Of a DNA stretch of 64,000 bases, positions 35,329-43,353 are shown in pieces. Every line of letters starts with the position of its first letter. The stretch's first letter is position 1. The notes beneath the pieces were generated by a model. It did not search any database, was not told the origin of the DNA, and saw only the letters and a list, made by a program, of their open reading frames with translations. The position numbers and the translations under genes are program-made. The stretch comes from Mytilus edulis (Eukaryota; Mollusca; Bivalvia; Mytilida; Mytilidae), in assembly GCF_963676685.1 (NCBI RefSeq), contig NC_092357.1, positions 16,233,607-16,297,606 on the forward strand, written 5' to 3'.

Positions 35329-38300
35329 TCAAATCTCTTCGTTAACTACATCCACCACATAATCTGACAAATAGCTTGGCAGACACCTCTTTCTTTTTTC
35401 TCTACCTGCTGTTCCAGTTTTATCAGATACTTTTAAAGTATTCTTATCAGAAGACAAGAGAACAGCACTGCTGTCACTATTGTCACTACTCATGTTAGCC
35501 AAATCCAATGGATCAGCAAAACTACCATGATTACTATCCTTCTCACTGTCTAAATCTAATCCAGGCACTTTTAAAGTATCCTCATCAAGAGACAAGAGAA
35601 CAGCACTGCTGTCACTATTGCTTTTCAATTGGACAGCACTGCTGTCACAGTTTGAATATGGAGGTGAAAATAAATAATCTGACCAACCCTCAGGCAACTC
35701 GTTTTCTTCTATTCTTGAATCTATATTCCCCTTTGGAACACCCTGACCAAACAGACGGTTTCGAAGTCTCTTTATCCACAATGGAACAATTCCGTCGTCA
35801 CATTGTTTAATCCTATCATGATGTATTACCATCTCCTTCTTTCTACCTGTAATTTCATACAACACAGGGGACAAAACTCTGATTACTACATAGGGTCCTT
35901 GCCAGGGAGCCCTGAGTTTCTTGCTCTGACCTACTTTTGATGTTGAATCCAACTTGAAAACAATATCACCTACTTCGTAAGTTTTATGATATAATTTTAT
36001 ATCGTAAGTTCTTTTCTGACGAAGCTGAGCTGCCTGTAATTTTTCGCGCGCAAACTTATGAGCTTCCTGGAGAGTATTTTTCAGGTCAATTACATGATGA
36101 ACGGTTTCCTTGGCTTCAAAATTGACAGAACAAGTTCCTGTTAGTAAATTGATTGGATGTAGTACTTCCCGACCTAACATCATCATGTTAGGTGTAAACC
36201 CTGTCTGTCTACTCACAGTTGATCGTATAGCACCAGCAATGGTTTGTAAATGAAGGTCCCAATCTTTCTGTTTTCCCTTCAAATAACTTCTGATGGCTTG
36301 TAAAATGGTTCGATTAAATCGCTCAACTTGTCCGTTAGAACATGGTCTGTATGGAGTGGTCCTAGTTTTGACGATTTGTAACAGTCTGCAAATATCATGA
36401 AACAAATGACCGTCAAAATTTTTCCCTTGATCGGTGTGAATTTGGACTGGACATCCCAATCTTGAAATGAAACCATCTAGTAATGTTTTAGCCACAGTAA
36501 TTGTGTTTTGATTAGGTAATGGAAACATTTCCATCCATTTTGTGAATTGATCTACTAACACTAATACATATTTGTTAGCAGAAGAACTCTCGTGTAGTGG
36601 TCCTAGAATGTCCATGTGCAATTTTTCCATAGGAATCCCTGCGTGAAATTGACCTAGAGGCCCCTTTGGTTTGACGTTGGCTTTTTTGTTGACATTACAA
36701 GTATGGCAAGACTTCACATAATTTCTCGCGTCTTCCCTTAAACCATACCAAATGTAATTCTGTTTTAATCTTTCAATGGTTTTTGCCTGTCCAAAATGCC
36801 CTGATAGTTTAGCATCATGACAACTCTCTAAGATTTTGTGTCTTAAAGATCTTGGAACAACTAATAACAGTCTTGAATGAACTGGATCTAACCATTTATA
36901 GCATAATATATCATCCTTAAGTACTAATTGATGTTTACAATTCCATAAATGTTTAATAGAAGGGCTACATAAATACAATTCATGCTCCTCTGGCTCTTTT
37001 TTATCCTCTAACCATACTATCAATCTGTTAAGTTCCTGATCTTTCCTTTGTTCAGCTCCCATATTGGTGATTTCAGACTCGCTTATCCAATTACAATTCA
37101 CTAAACTATCTAAATTGGTTTCGTCCAAATCTTCTTCTTGCTCTGAAACACTCCTTACAGACAATGGAACTACATAATCGACATCATCTTCAAAGGAACT
37201 CCAGACTTTTTGTGCTCGAGTACAATATGAGCAACCACCGCAAGGTAGCAATTTTATATCTGCACCAGCATAATAACAATTACAAGAATCTAAATCATCT
37301 GGTCTCCTTGATAGTCCATCTGCATTTGTGTGTAGTTTCCCTGCTCTATGTTGTATTACCATGTCATATTGAGACAATTCCTCTAACCATCTGGCTAGTT
37401 GTCCTTCGATCATTTTAAACCTTAGTAGCCATGTCAAACTGTTATGATCTGTCCTTATGATGAATTGTTGGCCTAATAAATAATTCCTGAATTGTCTGGT
37501 AAATACTACAATCGCTAACAGTTCTTTCCTAGTGGTACAATATTTCCTTTGGGTTGGTGCCAATACCCTACTTGCATAACATATTACATACTCTTTTCCA
37601 CCAATTACTTGTAATAATTCTGCTCCAATGGTGGTGTGGGAGGCATCAGTATCTAGAATGAACTTTTCCTTTGGATCTGGATATGCTAATGTAACTGAGT
37701 TGACAAGTGCCTGTTGTAATGATTCAAAAGCTATCTGGTGTTGCTTTTCCCATTGAAAAATTACTTTCTTCTTTGTCAGAGCATACAAAGGCTCAGCAAG
37801 GGTGGCAAATCTTTGAATATGCTCCCTATGATAGTTGGTAAACCCAAGGAAAGATTCAACAGCTTTCTTCGTCAGAGGAACTGGCCAATTCAATATAACT
37901 TCTCTACTAGAGGGATTAACAGATATTCCTTTCTCATTAACCAGTTTACCCAAGAAAATAACTTCTTTTTGGAAAAATTTGCATTTTTGTGGCTTTAATT
38001 TCAAATTATTTTCCCTGAATCTTTCTAGTACAGTTCTTAAATTTACAAGATGATCTTCAAAATCTTTACCCAGAACAATAACATCATCAATGTATGCTAG
38101 ACATATGTTCCATGTCAAACCTGTCAAAATTAACTCTATCATCCGCTGAAAGAATGCAGGACTGTTACATAATCCAAAACTGAGTCTTATGTGTTCGAAA
38201 AGTCCATATTTAGTTATGAATGCTGTCTTGTGTCTATCATCCTCGTGTATCTCAGCCTGATAATATCCTGACGCCATGTCTAAACAGGACATAAATTTAC

Positions 38301-39909
38301 TACCTCTTAAAGTGTCGATACAGGTCTCTATTCTTGGAATCGGAAATGCGTCTTTTCGCGTTATAGAGTTTAGTTTCCTGTAATCAATACAGTACCTGAT
38401 CTTCCCATCCTTCTTGCGAACTAGTACTGGGGCTGCACTCCATTCTGATGATGATGGCTGTATGACTCCTCTATTTAATAAATCTTTGAGATGCTTTTCT
38501 TCTTCTTCTTCTAACCCTAGTGGTGTTCGTCTCATTCTTTCTCTTACAGGAGCTGAGTTTCCAGTGTCGATCCTATGCTTAACCTTGGTATAATGTCCAA
38601 TGTCGAGGTCATGTTTTGAGAAGGTATCTTTAAAGTCCAGCAATAGTGACGCCAATCTCAGATTTTCGCTTAAATCTAAATTATCCTTTGACGAATCTAA
38701 TAAAGGTTTTAATTGTACAGGAAAATTGGAATACATTTCATCCCATTCATTTTTTAAGTCTCTAAATTCCCTCTCCACTGTGTTAACTGACCTTACTGAT
38801 GCTCTGTCCTCATAATCACACCTTTCCTCATCTATCACCCCACAAATTTCCATTGCTGTACCAATGAAGCGATTTTTCTTCAGACTTGTGGACTTATCTG
38901 TCAAATTGTTTAGGATAATAGGTACTCTTGAATCAGCTTTGGTCAAAATATTTGGCATAATCAGCCCATTCAAAGACTTACTTGGTTGAATAGCCACTTC
39001 ATTTTCAAATTCCTCTGCCAATCTTACTGGTAGTCTGACAGATGAATTAGGTGGAACAATAAGAATCTCTTCCAACGTTATGCGGCAAATTTTAAAACTA
39101 CTGTTTTCTGATTTTACTTCATTAATAAAATGTTTTTCACCTCTAATTGTTATTGACAAGTCAGTCAAATCTATCACGGCATCAAGATGTTTAAGAAAGT
39201 CTAATCCTAGTATCACTTGATCATTGATTTTAGCTACTATAATTTTCCACTTGGTATCAGTCTTCCCTACCTTAACTGTAACACATTCTGTATACCTTGC
39301 TGTAATGCTATTGTCTTTTCCAGCACCTTTCAACATTAGCGAACCTTTAAAAATTACCGGAGGCTTAAGTTTCTTTGCAAATTCTTCACTCATAAGTGTG
39401 ACCTGAGCAGCTGTATCAATTACCGCGTTTACAGTTACCTCATTAATTGAAATACCTAACACAAGAGTATTGGATTCTGGATTTCGATCACTGGGATACA
39501 GTTGAACCTCACGTAATTGAGGATTATCAATACCATTCTTTGTATCTTCATTTTGACCACTATTGAAGTCTGTCAAGTTACAATGAACAGCACTGCTGTC
39601 ACTAATTGTAACCTGCTTTTTCCCTAATACCTCTGGTTTTAATTCTCTAAGGCCACTATTAAAGTCTGTCAAGTTACAATGAACAGCACTGCTGTCACTA
39701 ATTGTAACCTGTTTTTTCCCTAATACCTCTGGTTTTAATTCTCTAAGGCCACTATTAAAGTCTGTCAAGTTACAATGAACAGCACTGCTGTCACTAGTTG
39801 TAACCTGTTTTTTCCCTAATACCTCTGGTTTTAATTCTCTAAGAGGAGATAACTGGCCTTTTTTAGATTTTTGGACTGATGAGCGACCTACATCTTCAGT
39901 CCTTGTTCG
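35329..39909 (-). CDS. pol: Pol polyprotein (protease-RT-RNase H-integrase)
   Basis: The open frame has an ATG at 39,768 (1,479 residues), but it stays open upstream to the slippery site at 39,909, so I read it as made by -1 frameshifting from gag. Counting from the ATG: two full 32-residue repeats (2-65); aspartic protease about 95-200 with DTAA at 118-121 and ILGLDFL; RT about 400-615 with CLDMASGYYQ and YIDD 559-562; RNase H about 700-825 with LDTDAS; integrase with H984, H991, C1021, C1024 zinc site and catalytic D1053, D1113, E1149; GPY at 1291-1293 (Ty3/gypsy module). No chromodomain seen. The tail (about 1395-1479) is acidic and Ser-rich with three DSSAV repeats encoded by the palindromic motif. 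DTAA replaces the usual DTGA/DSGA. All catalytic residues are present. Confidence 0.95.
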   Translation of the reverse strand, partial: RTRTEDVGRSSVQKSKKGQLSPLRELKPEVLGKKQVTTSDSSAVHCNLTDFNSGLRELKPEVLGKKQVTISDSSAVHCNLTDFNSGLRELKPEVLGKKQVTISDSSAVHCNLTDFNSGQNEDTKNGIDNPQLREVQLYPSDRNPESNTLVLGISINEVTVNAVIDTAAQVTLMSEEFAKKLKPPVIFKGSLMLKGAGKDNSITARYTECVTVKVGKTDTKWKIIVAKINDQVILGLDFLKHLDAVIDLTDLSITIRGEKHFINEVKSENSSFKICRITLEEILIVPPNSSVRLPVRLAEEFENEVAIQPSKSLNGLIMPNILTKADSRVPIILNNLTDKSTSLKKNRFIGTAMEICGVIDEERCDYEDRASVRSVNTVEREFRDLKNEWDEMYSNFPVQLKPLLDSSKDNLDLSENLRLASLLLDFKDTFSKHDLDIGHYTKVKHRIDTGNSAPVRERMRRTPLGLEEEEEKHLKDLLNRGVIQPSSSEWSAAPVLVRKKDGKIRYCIDYRKLNSITRKDAFPIPRIETCIDTLRGSKFMSCLDMASGYYQAEIHEDDRHKTAFITKYGLFEHIRLSFGLCNSPAFFQRMIELILTGLTWNICLAYIDDVIVLGKDFEDHLVNLRTVLERFRENNLKLKPQKCKFFQKEVIFLGKLVNEKGISVNPSSREVILNWPVPLTKKAVESFLGFTNYHREHIQRFATLAEPLYALTKKKVIFQWEKQHQIAFESLQQALVNSVTLAYPDPKEKFILDTDASHTTIGAELLQVIGGKEYVICYASRVLAPTQRKYCTTRKELLAIVVFTRQFRNYLLGQQFIIRTDHNSLTWLLRFKMIEGQLARWLEELSQYDMVIQHRAGKLHTNADGLSRRPDDLDSCNCYYAGADIKLLPCGGCSYCTRAQKVWSSFEDDVDYVVPLSVRSVSEQEEDLDETNLDSLVNCNWISESEITNMGAEQRKDQELNRLIVWLEDKKEPEEHELYLCSPSIKHLWNCKHQLVLKDDILCYKWLDPVHSRLLLVVPRSLRHKILESCHDAKLSGHFGQAKTIERLKQNYIWYGLREDARNYVKSCHTCNVNKKANVKPKGPLGQFHAGIPMEKLHMDILGPLHESSSANKYVLVLVDQFTKWMEMFPLPNQNTITVAKTLLDGFISRLGCPVQIHTDQGKNFDGHLFHDICRLLQIVKTRTTPYRPCSNGQVERFNRTILQAIRSYLKGKQKDWDLHLQTIAGAIRSTVSRQTGFTPNMMMLGREVLHPINLLTGTCSVNFEAKETVHHVIDLKNTLQEAHKFAREKLQAAQLRQKRTYDIKLYHKTYEVGDIVFKLDSTSKVGQSKKLRAPWQGPYVVIRVLSPVLYEITGRKKEMVIHHDRIKQCDDGIVPLWIKRLRNRLFGQGVPKGNIDSRIEENELPEGWSDYLFSPPYSNCDSSAVQLKSNSDSSAVLLSLDEDTLKVPGLDLDSEKDSNHGSFADPLDLANMSSDNSDSSAVLLSSDKNTLKVSDKTGTAGREKRKRCLPSYLSDYVVDVVNEEI
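39557..39843 (-). repeat. 96-bp (32-codon) tandem repeat at the gag-pol junction
   Basis: CCACTATT...starts copies at 39,557, 39,653 and 39,749, each 96 bases and so frame-preserving. They encode TDFNSGLRELKPEVLGKKQ plus a DSSAV segment. The third copy lies partly upstream of the first pol ATG and is still open in the pol frame, which supports translation from a frameshift. Copies differ at only a few bases. Confidence 0.9.
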
Positions 39910-39915
39910 TTTAAA
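39873..39915 (-). promoter_or_regulatory. Predicted -1 ribosomal frameshift site (gag to pol)
   Basis: On the minus strand TTTAAAC (39,915 to 39,909) is in the gag frame as T TTA AAC, the X XXY YYZ pattern. After a 6-base spacer comes a 7-bp perfect stem (GGACTGA 39,902-39,896 with TCAGTCC 39,879-39,873, 16-base loop). The gag stop TAG is at 39,890-39,888, inside the loop. Pol is in the -1 frame and open from the slip point. The heptamer is one of the most efficient known; use here is an inference. Confidence 0.85.
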
Positions 39916-41825
39916 GTCCCCTCTCTAAGACTGTTATTTGGAGATGGTGACCTGTTGCGTCTCATTGGCGACCAGCTTTTCTTCGGACACTGTGTACTGT
40001 AATGGCCCATTTCCCTACATATATAGCATTGTATATCCCGTATATCTCTGGTTGGACTTCGTCCTCTTGGTGAAGGCGACCTCTGGCGTTCAGCAGTGGT
40101 TTTGGGACTGATCGAGTTGATAAGCTTCTTGATGTCAGATTTAATGGTCCAGATATGTTGTTCTGTAGTTGCCATTCTTGTTTCCATAGTCTCATACTTT
40201 TTCTGTAAGTCTTGCATACTAGGACTATTTGCCGTTTTTACTTGACGTACTAGACATTCTGTACTTTCTTCATCTGAGTCATCATAAAACTGAACCCTTT
40301 TTACCTCTGGCTTTCTATACCCTAATAAAATCTTTTGGTTGTGAATGGAGCTCTTAACATATTGTAAAGCTTGATCCATGGTATTTGGGTCTTTCTCCAT
40401 GGCAAATAACGCTGCTTTCTTGTCAGTGCACCCCTTCAGAAACGCGTCAACAGCTATAGTATCAACTACATTCTCTGGCGTATTGAGATAACCATCAGTT
40501 GCTAGTTCCTGTATTCTCTCAGCAAACTCTTCTATTGACTCATCAACAAACTGCCTAACCTCCTGCAATTGACGCCTTATGGTGTGAGGTAAATCTTTAT
40601 TCCCAAATCTTTGACTCAACTTTTGAACTAACACGTCATAGTCCTTTTGAACTGTCTCTTGGCGAGTACTCACAAATTTCAGAGCCTTATCTCTGAGGCA
40701 TTCAATTAGACGATCTAATTTTTGTTCATTAGACCATTCATACTTCCTGGCTATATGGTTAAATTGCATGAAATACGGTTTCCATTCTGATTTCCCATCA
40801 AAAATGGCTAGCTTTGGTGGTGTTGGTCCAGAACGTTGACTGTATTTGACTTCCTTGGAGCTCGAGTCATCTTTTCCCTTCCCTGATGTTGAAATTTTCT
40901 CATTGTTATTAACCTCTTCTTTTGAGTCTCCAAGTTTATCTGAACTAAATGTTTGTCTGGATTTAAGCTTTGCAGAATCACTATACCAGGAACTAGCTGA
41001 CATCTCAGTCACTTTACCCCTAAATATATCTCCTGGAGCTAGCTTTTCAGAAATAAGTCGTGATGTTTTAAAATGCTGCAATTGCTCTTCTAATGCAGTT
41101 AATTTCCTGCCATATTCTGCATCCCTTTGCTTCATCTGCTTATATTGCTCCTTGCTCCTTTCTCTTTCTTTATCCATCTCTTGAGCCTGTTCCATGACTT
41201 TATCCATTAATGATTGACGTTCCCGTTGCATGCTCTCCATTTGTTCTGAAAAACCACCTTCTTTTTCTGCCATCGTACTCTCATACTGATGTTGTAACTC
41301 ACTCATTTCCTGTTTAATTTGTGTATTTTCAAAACTCAACTCTTTTTGACTTTTTTCCCTTTCCAGTTGATCCTTCTCCACTTCTCTTTGAAAATGATCT
41401 TTTGTTTGTTGGAGTTCAGCAAGGCATTCCTCTATCTCTGCTGACTTACGCCATAGTTGCTTTTCAAAAGTTTCTTTTAAATCTTCAAGTTGTTTTGTAT
41501 AATCCCTCTTTGAATGAACTTTGTCTTGTTCTGCAATTAACAACTTTGTCTTATACTGTTCTATTAATGCAGAAGTGTCGCCTTGTGCTGTTGGTTGCTT
41601 TTCTGGAGTTTCTTCCTCTGGACTAACTTCAACTGTGCCATTCCTTATCAATGGGTCCCAAATCGTGTTTGGTACACCTTCTATCATCTTTAGATTTTCT
41701 AATGTCAAGGTGCCTTTAATTTTTCTTGCTTTTATAATTAAATTGGCTCTGGCCTCCCCTATGTCTCTAATTCCCATTAACTCTTCTTTTGTTGCAGTAT
41801 TGATGTTAATTGTCGACATCTTCAC
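39888..41825 (-). CDS. gag: Gag polyprotein with N-terminal HhH and CCHC zinc knuckle
   Basis: 645 residues, structural protein expected to form the particle and bind RNA. Residues about 6-60 (INTATKEELMGIRDIGEARA, then LTLENLKMIEGVP) look like a ComEA-type helix-hairpin-helix domain, a DNA/RNA-binding fold unusual at this place. About 95-290 are long, charged and heptad-like (coiled coil). About 335-520 are the capsid-like core (PPKLAIFDGKSEWKPYFMQF, LIECLRDKAL, LSQRFGNKD, VDESIEEFAERI). Residues 600-613 are a canonical zinc knuckle C-x2-C-x4-H-x4-C, followed by an Arg/Ser-rich tail. A second Met at residue 3 is an alternative start. The stop lies 18 bases after the slippery heptamer. Frame intact. 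Confidence 0.9.
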   Translation of the reverse strand: MKMSTININTATKEELMGIRDIGEARANLIIKARKIKGTLTLENLKMIEGVPNTIWDPLIRNGTVEVSPEEETPEKQPTAQGDTSALIEQYKTKLLIAEQDKVHSKRDYTKQLEDLKETFEKQLWRKSAEIEECLAELQQTKDHFQREVEKDQLEREKSQKELSFENTQIKQEMSELQHQYESTMAEKEGGFSEQMESMQRERQSLMDKVMEQAQEMDKERERSKEQYKQMKQRDAEYGRKLTALEEQLQHFKTSRLISEKLAPGDIFRGKVTEMSASSWYSDSAKLKSRQTFSSDKLGDSKEEVNNNEKISTSGKGKDDSSSKEVKYSQRSGPTPPKLAIFDGKSEWKPYFMQFNHIARKYEWSNEQKLDRLIECLRDKALKFVSTRQETVQKDYDVLVQKLSQRFGNKDLPHTIRRQLQEVRQFVDESIEEFAERIQELATDGYLNTPENVVDTIAVDAFLKGCTDKKAALFAMEKDPNTMDQALQYVKSSIHNQKILLGYRKPEVKRVQFYDDSDEESTECLVRQVKTANSPSMQDLQKKYETMETRMATTEQHIWTIKSDIKKLINSISPKTTAERQRSPSPRGRSPTRDIRDIQCYICREMGHYSTQCPKKSWSPMRRNRSPSPNNSLREGTLNEQGLKM

Positions 41826-43126
41826 TTTTATTTAATACACAATAATTACTTCTATACTAAATAATTTTTAAGACAATATTAAATACAATTATAACTAATT
41901 TGTATATTCACTGCAACTGTTCACCAATTTCACAACTATATTTACATAGGCAGAAAAAAAGAAAAAAAAAATGTTTTAATTACAGCCAGCACAGCTGACT
42001 CACTCAATACACCTCAATTAATTTTAACACGGCCAGCACTGCTGACACGATCATGTAATTTAGTTTCACTTTTTTATTTTTTTTTTTTTTTTTTTCTATT
42101 AAGATTTCAGTTTATCTTCTAATGCTATTATGTTTTGTCTCAAGTATGCTCAATCAAAAATACAAAAATAAAAAATTTACTTTAATCAATATGATTAATC
42201 ATAAATATATATATATAGAGAGAATGAAGACAATTACAGCAAAAATAACACCAAAAAACACAACACAGATAAATATAACACCCAAGTACAACAAATGAAG
42301 TATGTGTGTATTTTTTTTATTTTTTTTTATTTCAATGTACACAATTAGACTAATATAACTATTCTGAATATATATATAGCATCAAACCATTATCTTTCTT
42401 GCTTTGTAATATATATTCAATTACAAACATGTATATCACACAAACTGAATATAATATGTGGTATACTTTTATTATATACCCCAAAGAAAAATATACACAC
42501 TGTAATAGTATCTGCAAATTGCTCAATTATGTCTATTTCTAATATCTTTTATTAGTTTAAATTAAACAAACAACAAACATTAGGACAGCACTACTGTCTC
42601 AATAATTATATATTTTTGAATTTTAATAATTGGCCAGTACTACTGACTCAGATTAAATAAAAATTTGCCAAAAGACAATTTCAATCTTTTTATTATTGTC
42701 TCCCTTTTCGTGTAATAACAGGTTTTGTTTTTTACAATTGTCTCCCTTTTCGTGTAAAAACTGGTTTCGTTTTTACAATTGTCTCTTTTCGTGTAACAAC
42801 TTTTTGTTTGTTTTTATAATTGTCTCCCTTTTGGTGTAACAACTGGTTTTTGTTTTTATAATTGTCTCCCTTTCGTGTTACAAACTGAAATTCAGTTCAT
42901 ACCGTTTATATTTTATTTGTTTTCACCTTTATTCAAGTGAAGTGAGTATATTCAATTCAATGGTTCAAAGTTTTATTGGTAATGGTGTGGAAATAATGCG
43001 TGAATGTTTAATTCACAGGGATAACACGGTTCAATTGACAAATTTGACCCGCGAAAATCAAAATTTCAACACGACACGTTTCGCGTTGAAAAGACTATTT
43101 TCCACTTGTGTCAGTTACTTTTACAT
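41826..43126 (-). other. 5' leader of the LTR element
   Basis: 1.3 kb between the primer site and gag. It is AT-rich with poly(A/T) runs, four copies of the palindromic motif (41,982-41,999, 42,031-42,047, 42,583-42,599, 42,631-42,649) and a 42-bp tandem repeat (42,695-42,890). A short plus-strand frame (42,942-43,130) is not supported. Confidence 0.7.
42695..42890 (-). repeat. 41-42 bp tandem repeat x 5 in the leader
   Basis: ATTGTCTCCCTTTTCGTGTAA starts units at 42,695, 42,737, 42,778, 42,819 and 42,861, with T-rich spacers. On the minus strand each unit has the purine-rich run AAAAGGGAGACAAT. Confidence 0.85.
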
Positions 43127-43135
43127 CTGACACCA
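43127..43135 (-). promoter_or_regulatory. Primer-binding site, tRNA-Leu-like
   Basis: One base inside the 5' LTR, the minus strand reads TGGTGTCAG, complementary to a CTGACACCA tRNA 3' end. Some eukaryotic leucine tRNAs end this way. The match is only nine bases, so the tRNA identity is tentative. Confidence 0.65.
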
Positions 43136-43136
43136 G

Positions 43137-43349
43137 TGAAGTGTTTGTGTGGGCTTGCTAATAACTTACCAACAATAACTGTCAGATTAGCGTGGCTTCT
43201 ATAATATCTAGACTTCTTGTAGGAGCTGTGTAACACACGTCAGACATAGACCATGGGTTAGAACAGGAAGCCCCGAATTGCAAGATCTCACTTCCGGCTA
43301 AGTATATATATTTCTCCTGAGAGTAGGAGCACCTCTGAGATTCACTACA
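43137..43349 (-). repeat. 5' LTR (213 bp)
   Basis: By eye identical to the 3' LTR. On the minus strand it runs TGTAGTGAATCTC to CACTTCA, with a TATATATA stretch (about 43,302-43,313), and a perfect splice-donor word G|GTAAGT at 43,170-43,164. Confidence 0.95.
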
Positions 43350-43353
43350 CTAT

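Larger units (their letters stand above)
32743..43349 (-). mobile_element. Full-length Ty3/gypsy LTR retrotransposon with TatD-like ORF
   Basis: 10,607 bp, minus-strand orientation: 5' LTR (43,137-43,349), tRNA-Leu-like primer site, 1.3-kb leader, gag, pol in the -1 frame, a zinc-finger/TatD-like nuclease ORF in the env position, a 1-kb 3' region with repeats, polypurine tract, 3' LTR (32,743-32,955). The domain order protease-RT-RNase H-integrase and the GPY module place it in Ty3/gypsy (Metaviridae-like). The LTRs show no difference by eye, and gag and pol are open, so the copy is young. It sits inside ORF2 of a LINE. Confidence 0.95.

Noticed and set aside
35508..35810. Plus-strand open frames inside pol, TatD ORF and gag (also 34,556, 37,164, 37,738, 40,846, 41,321, 41,521)
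   Set aside because: They are antisense to well-supported element genes, with no family features.
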